Source: Bacteroidota bacterium (lineage in GTDB: Bacteria; Bacteroidota; Bacteroidia; Flavobacteriales; Weeksellaceae). From it: a stretch of DNA of 11,765 bases. Under the pieces are notes generated by a model that was not told where the DNA came from, made no database searches, and was given only the letters and a program-made list of their open reading frames with translations. Made by a program: the position numbers and the translations under genes. The DNA is taken from positions 1 through 11,765 of the forward strand of contig JAFAAJ010000291.1 of assembly GCA_023426625.1 (NCBI GenBank), in the 5' to 3' direction. Each line of letters opens with the position of its first letter. Position 1 is the stretch's first letter. Below are positions 6,852-11,765 of the stretch, one piece after another.

Positions 6852-7523
6852 TCAGAGTAAATCAGGACGTTTTTCTTTGGTAATTCTCACGGCTTCATCA
6901 TGACGCCATTCTTCAATTTTTGCAAAATTACCGCTTAATAAAACCTTTGGAACTTCTAAACCTTTATAATTTTCAGGTCGGGTATAGATGGGAGGAGATA
7001 AAAGATCATCCTGAAAACTATCGGTAAGTGCACTTTGCTCATCGTTCAGAACTCCGGGAATCAATCTGATCACAGAATCCGCCAACACACAAGCCGCCAG
7101 TTCACCTCCGGTGAGCACATAATCACCAATGGAAATTTCCTTGGTTATATGAAGATCTCTCACTCTTTGGTCAATTCCTTTATAATGACCACACAAAAAG
7201 ATAAGATTATTTTTTATCGAAAGAGAATTGGCAATTTTCTGGTTCAGGGTAACACCATCCGGAGTGAGATAAATTACCTCATCATAATCTCTCTGGGATT
7301 TAAGCTCGGAAATACATTTGTCTAATGGCTCAACCATCATAACCATTCCGGCTCCTCCTCCATAAGGCTCATCATCCACCTGCCTGTGTTTATTGGTTGC
7401 CCAGTCTCTCAGATGATGAAAATGTACTTCTACCAATCCTTTGTCCATTGCTCTTCTTAAAATAGAAGTTTTGAATGGGCTTTCCATCAGTTCAGGCAGT
7501 ACACTTATTATATCAATTCTCAT
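6852..7523 (-). CDS. trmD: tRNA (guanine-37-N1)-methyltransferase
   Basis: Transfers methyl from S-adenosylmethionine to N1 of G37 next to the anticodon, preventing +1 frameshifting; usually essential, cytoplasmic, active as a dimer. 223 residues, shorter than the roughly 250-residue E. coli protein because the C-terminal domain is compact. The start [13 protein letters not shown] is typical, as are [16 protein letters not shown] (36-51) and [10 protein letters not shown] (53-62). The trefoil-knot SAM site is visible in [12 protein letters not shown] (110-121) and [13 protein letters not shown] (131-143). Asp168 in ALTDSFQ and Arg153 in VIRLIPGV are the probable catalytic pair. The ATG overlaps the ndh stop in ATGA, so the two genes should be translationally coupled. 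In many bacteria trmD sits with rpsP, rimM and rplS; none of these is beside it here. Confidence 0.97.
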   Translation of the reverse strand: MRIDIISVLPELMESPFKTSILRRAMDKGLVEVHFHHLRDWATNKHRQVDDEPYGGGAGMVMMVEPLDKCISELKSQRDYDEVIYLTPDGVTLNQKIANSLSIKNNLIFLCGHYKGIDQRVRDLHITKEISIGDYVLTGGELAACVLADSVIRLIPGVLNDEQSALTDSFQDDLLSPPIYTRPENYKGLEVPKVLLSGNFAKIEEWRHDEAVRITKEKRPDLL

Positions 7524-8782
7524 TGTAAAGTTCCGTTTTTCTTATTAGGTAAAATGATCAATCGTAACGATGAATCTTTATTAAAATAGCTCCACATCCA
7601 GTTAAAGAAAATGGCAAGCTTATTTCTAACGCTCAAAATTAACATTAAATGTAGAAACATCCAGAAATACCACGCTAAAAATCCCTGAAATTTCATAAAT
7701 GGCAGATCTACCACCGCACGATGCTTCCCGATAGTTGCTAAAGAACCTTTATCTTCATACTCATATTCCTTCCACTCATTTACATTCTTTTTCGAAAGAT
7801 TTCTGCCTAAGTTTTTTGCCTGAGTAATCGCTACATTCGCCACCTGCGGATGTCCCAGCGGATATTTTGGAGTTTCCATCAGACAAATATCTCCTATCGC
7901 AAAAATATTATCATACCCTTTTATTCTATTGTACCGGTCAACAATATATCTGTTTTTAATCAACTTATCTTCAGGAAAACCGCCGATTACATTTCCGGTA
8001 ACTCCTGCAGCCCAAATAACATTATTGGAAGGGATTTGCTTTCCGCTCTTCATATAAACCCTGTCACCATCATAATCCGTCACATATTCTGCGCTTAGAA
8101 ATTCCACGCCCAGTTCTTTGAGGTACTTTTCCGATTTTTCCTGAGCTTCAGGGCTCATAACAGCAAGAGGTTTTTCGGTAGAACTTACCAGAATAATTTT
8201 AAGCTGACTGAAGTTCATATAAGGGTAATCTCTCGGAAGAATATCTTTTTTCATTTCGGCAAAAGCTCCGGCAAGTTCCACACCGGTTGGTCCGCTGCCC
8301 ACGATCACAATATTCCAGTTTCCGTCATCACTGCGTTTTTTTTCAATGATCAGCTTTTCGAAGGTCATCAAAACATGATTCCTGATACTGATCGCTTCCT
8401 GGGTATTCTTCATCGCAAAAGCTTTGCCTTCGAGATCTTTATTTCCGAAAAAATTGGTTTTACAGCCTGTAGCAATGATTAGCTTATCATACGTAAACTC
8501 TGCTTCATCAGTAATTACTTTGTGATGAACAGGATCTATTTCTCTGACTTCCGTTAAACGGAATTGTGTATTTCGGGATTGCTGAAAAATTTTTCTGAAT
8601 GGAAAAGAAATATTGGAAGGTTCTATCCTTCCACACGCAACCTGATAAAACAGAGGCTGAAACATATGGTGGTTCACCCTGTCCAGAAGAATCACTTTTT
8701 TATTTTTGTTGTTTAAAGATTTTGCAAGCTGTAAACCTGCAAATCCGCCACCTATTATAATGATTTTTTCACGTGTTTCCAT
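7520..8782 (-). CDS. ndh: Type II NADH:quinone oxidoreductase (NDH-2)
   Basis: A single-subunit flavoprotein that passes electrons from NADH to membrane quinone without pumping protons, on the inner face of the cytoplasmic membrane; 420 residues, normal for the family. The FAD-binding Rossmann motif is [14 protein letters not shown] (residues 7-20), ending the strand at Asp34; the NADH-binding one is [17 protein letters not shown] (158-174). LIIATG (101-106) and [10 protein letters not shown] (291-300) are the two further FAD contacts. [18 protein letters not shown] (311-328) fits the quinone-pocket helix. The C-terminal part has a hydrophobic stretch (about 367-400), likely the membrane anchor. 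The ATG at 8782 is preferred to an in-frame TTG at 8791 because it follows a -7 box by six bases and the TTG overlaps that box. A related NAD(P)/FAD reductase is the alternative call. First gene of an ndh-trmD operon. Confidence 0.93.
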   Translation of the reverse strand: METREKIIIIGGGFAGLQLAKSLNNKNKKVILLDRVNHHMFQPLFYQVACGRIEPSNISFPFRKIFQQSRNTQFRLTEVREIDPVHHKVITDEAEFTYDKLIIATGCKTNFFGNKDLEGKAFAMKNTQEAISIRNHVLMTFEKLIIEKKRSDDGNWNIVIVGSGPTGVELAGAFAEMKKDILPRDYPYMNFSQLKIILVSSTEKPLAVMSPEAQEKSEKYLKELGVEFLSAEYVTDYDGDRVYMKSGKQIPSNNVIWAAGVTGNVIGGFPEDKLIKNRYIVDRYNRIKGYDNIFAIGDICLMETPKYPLGHPQVANVAITQAKNLGRNLSKKNVNEWKEYEYEDKGSLATIGKHRAVVDLPFMKFQGFLAWYFWMFLHLMLILSVRNKLAIFFNWMWSYFNKDSSLRLIILPNKKNGTLQ

Positions 8783-8788
8783 ATCAAA

Positions 8789-8796
8789 CAAATTTA
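8789..8796 (-). promoter_or_regulatory. -7 promoter element (TAAATTTG) of ndh-trmD
   Basis: Reads TAAATTTG on the minus strand, an exact TAnnTTTG match, six bases before the ndh ATG. The predicted leader is only a few bases long. No clear -33 TTG is seen. It faces away from the GH25 promoter, with 34 bases between the two boxes. Confidence 0.6.
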
Positions 8797-8830
8797 CTGA
8801 TTTTATTTAGCATTTTAGTTCGTAAAAAGC

Positions 8831-8838
8831 TAGTTTTG
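8831..8838 (+). promoter_or_regulatory. -7 promoter element (TAGTTTTG) of the GH25 gene
   Basis: TAGTTTTG matches TAnnTTTG exactly and ends nine bases before the ATG at 8848, so the leader would be about five to seven bases. No clear -33 TTG is seen. The box overlaps a perfect 14-bp palindrome at 8832-8845. Confidence 0.6.
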
Positions 8839-8845
8839 CAAAACT
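8832..8845. repeat. Perfect 14-bp palindrome AGTTTTGCAAAACT over the GH25 promoter
   Basis: AGTTTTGCAAAACT is its own reverse complement. It covers seven of the eight bases of the GH25 -7 box and runs to two bases before the start codon. A dimeric repressor bound here would block GH25 transcription directly. The TTTGCAAA core is also a natural extension of the promoter motif, so part of the symmetry may be incidental. Confidence 0.45.
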
Positions 8846-8847
8846 TT

Positions 8848-9711
8848 ATGCCGAGAAAAAAGTACTCCAAAAAAACTGCCAGAAATGTCCACAGCAAGAG
8901 ACGGAAGAATTATTTTTTCCGCCGGAAAATCGTATTGGCAATATTGATTATCGGACTTATTGGCACCGGATTATACCTGAAGCAATCCATCAGCTATTAT
9001 TACGCTTTATATTTTAACAAATTTACCCATAAGAAGCTCCACAACAGCGAAAAAGAAGCAGCAAGAATTCAGAAAATCATTACGGATAATCTGGATAAAA
9101 CCTATGGATTTGATATTTCACATTATCAAAACAAAGAAGATATCAACTGGGACAGCTTAAGTATCGGAAATAAAACCATTCCTCTTGAATTTGTGGTCAT
9201 GCGCGCAACAATGGGAAACCGAAATGCCGACAAACATTTTGACGATTTCTGGGAACTTGCCAAAAAACGGGAACTGATCCGCGGAGCCTATCATTTTTAC
9301 AGAGCAGATGAAGATCCGGTGATCCAGGCCAATAACTTTTTACAAAATGTAAAGCTGGAAAGCGGTGATCTGCCTCCTATTTTAGATATTGAAAAAATTC
9401 CGAGACGTAAAAGCAATAAAAAACTGGTCGAAGACCTTAAAATCTGGTGTAAAATCGTGGAGGATACTTACGGAGCAAAACCTATAATCTATACCTATTA
9501 CCATTATTATAAAGACTTTTTAAAGGGTGAGTTCGATGGATATCCGCTTTGGTTGGCGAATTATAATGACGTTCCGGCTCCGTCTCCCGATGATGCATGG
9601 AATTTCTGGCAATTCACGGAAAATGGTATTGTATATGGAATCAACACCAAAGTCGATCTCGATATATACAATGGAAGCAGGTGGTCATTGGAAAGATTGA
9701 CTTTAGACTAA
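8848..9711 (+). CDS. Membrane-anchored GH25-family muramidase (lysozyme-like)
   Basis: GH25 enzymes cut the N-acetylmuramic acid to N-acetylglucosamine bond of peptidoglycan. The visible motifs fit: YGFDISHYQ (residues 86-94) with Asp89, FVVMRATMG (115-123), GAYHFYRADEDP (146-157), the active-site PPILDIE (176-182) with Asp180 and probable catalytic Glu182, PIIYTYYHYY (212-221), YPLWLANYN (232-240), WNFWQFTENG (251-260) and VDLDIYNG (269-276). The first 27 residues are strongly basic, followed by a hydrophobic helix (about 28-44) without an obvious cleavage site, so the protein is probably a signal-anchored inner-membrane protein with its domain in the periplasm. I chose ATG 8848 (287 residues); an in-frame GTG at 8773 would run back over the ndh promoter and start codon. 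It diverges from ndh and converges with the acyltransferase gene. Role in wall remodelling or toxin-like release is not decidable. Confidence 0.92.
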   Translation: MPRKKYSKKTARNVHSKRRKNYFFRRKIVLAILIIGLIGTGLYLKQSISYYYALYFNKFTHKKLHNSEKEAARIQKIITDNLDKTYGFDISHYQNKEDINWDSLSIGNKTIPLEFVVMRATMGNRNADKHFDDFWELAKKRELIRGAYHFYRADEDPVIQANNFLQNVKLESGDLPPILDIEKIPRRKSNKKLVEDLKIWCKIVEDTYGAKPIIYTYYHYYKDFLKGEFDGYPLWLANYNDVPAPSPDDAWNFWQFTENGIVYGINTKVDLDIYNGSRWSLERLTLD

Positions 9712-9712
9712 C

Positions 9713-10843
9713 TTATTTGAAAGGCTTTCTCTGGATCCATTCCGTTTTAGGGTTTAAAGACACGAAAATCTTTTCCATATAGGGATTCAAGAGTTTGCTA
9801 TTATGTTTGATCAGACCAAAGATTTCTACGGGTTCTGCCCCAATGGTAGACTTTATCTCTAAAGCGGTTCTTCCGAAAATTATTCTCCTGAACTGATGAT
9901 CGATTCCATATTTCACAATATCCAACAGCATATTCAGGTAGAGCTGTTTCTCTTTCTGAAGCTCTTTATCATAGCCTAAAAAATAGGTATCAATATCATG
10001 ATTGTTAAGGATCAGTGTATAAAAACCGATCAGTTTTTCATTCAGAAAATACCCGAAAATTTTTAGATGTTGCCCTAAATTTTCCTTCATCTTTTCGAAA
10101 TGATTATCCGCCAGAAAAAAAGTATTGAAAGGGGCATTCTCAGCTACATTCTGGTATAAAGTATTCATTTCGGACTGATGCTTTTTAACATCCTCCAAAC
10201 CAAGTTCCCTGCTTTCAATTCCCTGAAATTTTTTCTTTGCAGATTTGGCTCTCGTTCTGTATTTTGTAGAAAAAGCGTTAAGATACTCGTCAAAAGATAT
10301 CCAAGCTTTATCAAGCCTTAAAACCATATTCGGCTGAACCGAAAATCTGAAATAATCTTTATGATTCTTTCCCTGAAAACGTTTAACAAAATCTTCCTGA
10401 TAATCTTTATAAATGATGAGCGATGTTTTCCTGGTCTGCTTCTGCATTCTGCAAACTACTTCATCTAAAAGAACAACAACCTGTTCAAAACTGATTTTCG
10501 ATGAATCAAAGTAAAATCCGTTTTGTCCGGTAAGCATATTATTTCCGAGGATCATCACATCACGGCTGATCTTTTTTGCTAAAAAATTTCTTACACTGCA
10601 CAAAACCTCTCCCTTCTGAAAAGTGGAATGATACCTGAAATTCAAATATTGGAATAAAGCTCCGCCAATCAATTCCTGTTCTTTGGAGAATCCTGCGTAA
10701 TAACACTTCATATTCTCCGGAGCAGATTGTTCCAAAGCCGTGAAGTATTCCTTAGACAACATAATATTATGTTCTCCTATAACAGTATTCCAATCTGAAG
10801 GAAGTTCACGAGTACTGCTGTATATTTCTATTCTATACGACAT
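9713..10843 (-). CDS. BioF2/FemAB-like GNAT-fold acyltransferase
   Basis: 376 residues, without signal peptide or membrane helix. The layout resembles proteins with two tandem GNAT-like halves (FemAB, peptidogalycan or BioF2-type acetyltransferases). The N-terminal half has LSKEYFTALEQSAPENMKCY (29-48) and ELIGGALFQY (57-66). A linker contains a basic helix, STKYRTRAKSAKKKFQ (192-207). The C-terminal half has KLIGFYTLILN (270-280), DTYFLGYD (285-292), a long helix LYLNMLLDIVKYGID (301-315) and RIIFGRTALEIKSTIGAEP (320-338), the last like the FGR...K...GA motif near the end of this family. Substrate is unknown; aminoacylation or acylation of an envelope molecule is only suggested by the family and the GH25 neighbour. 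Its ATG directly follows the T-run of the upstream gene's terminator, and I see no promoter of its own. Its stop codon is one base from that of GH25. Confidence 0.72.
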   Translation of the reverse strand: MSYRIEIYSSTRELPSDWNTVIGEHNIMLSKEYFTALEQSAPENMKCYYAGFSKEQELIGGALFQYLNFRYHSTFQKGEVLCSVRNFLAKKISRDVMILGNNMLTGQNGFYFDSSKISFEQVVVLLDEVVCRMQKQTRKTSLIIYKDYQEDFVKRFQGKNHKDYFRFSVQPNMVLRLDKAWISFDEYLNAFSTKYRTRAKSAKKKFQGIESRELGLEDVKKHQSEMNTLYQNVAENAPFNTFFLADNHFEKMKENLGQHLKIFGYFLNEKLIGFYTLILNNHDIDTYFLGYDKELQKEKQLYLNMLLDIVKYGIDHQFRRIIFGRTALEIKSTIGAEPVEIFGLIKHNSKLLNPYMEKIFVSLNPKTEWIQRKPFK

Positions 10844-10867
10844 AAAAAAGGCTACTCATGCAGCCTT
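10844..10867 (-). terminator. Intrinsic terminator of the DUF1761 gene, abutting the next start codon
   Basis: On the minus strand AAGGCT (10867-10862) pairs with AGCCTT (10853-10848) around the 8-base loop GCATGAGT, and the T-run TTTTTT ends at 10844. The ATG of the acyltransferase begins at the very next base, 10843. The stem is short (6 bp), so read-through may be substantial. The hairpin also lies where a ribosome would bind to start the acyltransferase. Confidence 0.65.
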
Positions 10868-10889
10868 GTTCATTTAAATTAATATCAAT

Positions 10890-11408
10890 TTATTTCTGTG
10901 TCACCCAATTGAACCCGTCTGCAGCATACCATCCGCAGATGATACCGCCCATTATTGTCAGCGTGACCGCCCAATATCCTGCGTTGATGAAGATATATTT
11001 CCATGATTTTCTTTCAAACAGCGCATTAATAGCAAACAACGGAAAGATCAGAAAAAGTGTGGCGATGAAGCCATGTAAAGCTCCATGTCCGAAAGAACGG
11101 TAAGCCATTCCATAATCTTTCATAAAAGCAAAATAAGAAGGTTTAGCCAGAGTTTCATCTCCGCCTATCATTCCGGATGCACCATACTGATGAATAGTAA
11201 GGAACTGCATAAAAAATGAGATCAGAAGTGATAAAATAATTGTGAACAGGAAAATGAGTCCTACATTCGCCTTTTTCATTTTTTCTTCCGTTACACCAGA
11301 TTCTCTCATCCACGCATTTCCAAGAAACTTAGGATTATACCATATAAAACCAATTACCAAGGGTACCAATGCAGCTATCAGAATAGCCAAAAAGTTAAAT
11401 TGAATCAT
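10890..11408 (-). CDS. DUF1761-family four-helix membrane protein
   Basis: 172 residues with four hydrophobic helices at about 5-24, 49-71, 109-130 and 137-160, so an integral cytoplasmic-membrane protein. The first loop, FIWYNPKFLGNAWMRESG (21-38), is the conserved region I associate with DUF1761. TM3 begins with GHGALHG (107-113), whose two His could face a shared site, and TM4 ends in GWYAADGF (159-166). No biochemical function is established for the family to my knowledge, and I do not infer one. The gene is preceded by one or two -7 promoter boxes and followed by a hairpin terminator 22 bases after its stop, with the acyltransferase gene just beyond. It diverges from the ABC-F gene across 113 bases. 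Confidence 0.85.
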   Translation of the reverse strand: MIQFNFLAILIAALVPLVIGFIWYNPKFLGNAWMRESGVTEEKMKKANVGLIFLFTIILSLLISFFMQFLTIHQYGASGMIGGDETLAKPSYFAFMKDYGMAYRSFGHGALHGFIATLFLIFPLFAINALFERKSWKYIFINAGYWAVTLTIMGGIICGWYAADGFNWVTQK

Positions 11409-11433
11409 AGTTTTAAGTTTTTAATTTGTTTAT

Positions 11434-11441
11434 CAAATCTA
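11434..11441 (-). promoter_or_regulatory. -7 promoter element (TAGATTTG) of the DUF1761 gene
   Basis: Reads TAGATTTG on the minus strand, an exact TAnnTTTG match, 25 bases before the ATG at 11408. A TTG lies 15 bases upstream (11459-11457), slightly closer than the usual -33 spacing. A second exact match, TACTTTTG, lies at 11464-11457 on the same strand and includes that TTG, so there may be two overlapping start sites. Confidence 0.55.
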
Positions 11442-11493
11442 CATTAAAAATTGTTACAAAAGTAGATTTATCTTTCCATGCCTTAATATTTCG

Positions 11494-11501
11494 TATTTTC
11501 G
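11494..11501 (+). promoter_or_regulatory. Probable -7 element (TATTTTCG) of the ABC-F gene
   Basis: TATTTTCG matches TAnnTTTG in seven of eight positions and lies 20 bases before the ATG at 11522. No TTG is seen in the -33 region. It is placed sensibly but is a weaker match than the other boxes here. Confidence 0.4.
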
Positions 11502-11521
11502 CGCTGTAAATATCGATTGAA

Positions 11522-11765
11522 ATGAATTACGTTGCTGCAGAAAATCTCACCAAATCCTACGGAATAAAAATTTTATTTGAAAATATTTCTTTCAACATCA
11601 ATGAAGGGGACAAAATAGCCATTGTGGCCAAAAACGGAAGCGGGAAATCCACTTTGCTAAAAATTCTGATAGGTAAAGAGATCGCAGACAGCGGAACAGT
11701 AATTATCAACAAAGATATTCAGGTGGTTTTATTCGACCAGGAAATTGATTACGATCCTCAACTTA
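11522..11765 (+). CDS. ABC-F family ATPase, 5' part (cut by window end)
   Basis: The ATG at 11522 opens a frame that runs off the right edge; 81 complete codons are visible. The protein begins MNYVAAENLTKSYGIKILFE and shows the first nucleotide-binding domain of an ABC ATPase: Tyr13 as the A-loop aromatic, the INEGDKIAIVAKNGSGKST segment with Walker A AKNGSGKST at residues 36-44, and the following helix LLKILIGKE. There is no membrane segment. SYG, the short loop before DKIAIV and the FDQE after the second strand (71-74) are typical of ABC-F proteins (Uup/Ettα-like), soluble twin-domain ATPases that act on ribosomes. Which subfamily, housekeeping or antibiotic-resistance type, cannot be told from this fragment. 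The first Walker A glycine is alanine, a variant I recall in Bacteroidota ABC-F proteins. It diverges from the DUF1761 gene. Confidence 0.88.
   Translation, partial: MNYVAAENLTKSYGIKILFENISFNINEGDKIAIVAKNGSGKSTLLKILIGKEIADSGTVIINKDIQVVLFDQEIDYDPQL

Noticed and set aside
8783..8791. Extended ndh start at TTG 8791
   Set aside because: It adds only three residues and lies inside the -7 box; [13 protein letters not shown] from 8782 is the usual start for this fold.
8773..8847. Extended GH25 start at GTG 8773, adding 25 residues
   Set aside because: It would overlap the ndh start codon and both promoters, and the added residues do not look like part of the basic signal anchor. ATG 8848 sits correctly behind an exact -7 box.
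10858..11103. 81-residue plus-strand frame opposite the DUF1761 gene
   Set aside because: It starts inside the terminator loop, lies wholly opposite a well-supported membrane-protein gene and shows no motif.

Overview
The window looks like ordinary chromosome from a member of the Flavobacteriia (phylum Bacteroidota), probably a Chryseobacterium-like organism. The DNA is AT-rich. Several genes start just downstream of the Bacteroidota -7 promoter motif TAnnTTTG and show no Shine-Dalgarno sequence. The proteins (a giant outer-membrane barrel protein, a DUF1761 protein, a BioF2/FemAB-like acyltransferase, an ABC-F protein with an A-x-N-G-S-G-K Walker A) fit that phylum. The organism call rests on recall of these features, not on a search. 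I see no insertion sequence, phage gene, CRISPR array, tRNA or rRNA.

Layout. (1) 2-3112 (+): the 3' part of a very large outer-membrane beta-barrel protein, cut by the left edge. (2) 3241-4236 (+): tRNA-dihydrouridine synthase with its own near-leaderless promoter, ending at a probable bidirectional terminator. (3) 6480 down to 4303 (-): a tight three-gene unit in transcription order endonuclease/exonuclease/phosphatase-family hydrolase, Lrp/AsnC-type regulator, deoC. (4) 6481-6851: a 371-base, extremely AT-rich gap with a perfect 14-bp palindrome and no convincing gene. (5) 8782 down to 6852 (-): ndh (type II NADH dehydrogenase) overlapping trmD (tRNA m1G37 methyltransferase) by four bases. 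(6) 8848-9711 (+): a membrane-anchored GH25 muramidase-like protein, divergent from ndh across 65 bases. (7) 11408 down to 9713 (-): a four-helix DUF1761 membrane protein, then an acyltransferase whose start codon directly abuts the DUF1761 terminator. The acyltransferase and GH25 genes converge with one base between their stop codons. (8) 11522 onward (+): the first 81 codons of an ABC-F ATPase, cut by the right edge.

Together the genes are housekeeping and envelope functions: tRNA modification (dus, trmD), respiration (ndh), deoxynucleoside catabolism (deoC with a regulator) and cell-envelope work (outer-membrane protein, GH25, acyltransferase, DUF1761). I did not find a clear new defence, mobile or biosynthetic system. 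The most interesting signals are regulatory: paired near-leaderless promoters with a palindrome between ndh and GH25, a terminator fused to a start codon, a 4-base ndh-trmD overlap, and a DeoC that naturally carries Met where the Escherichia coli enzyme has its reactive Cys47.
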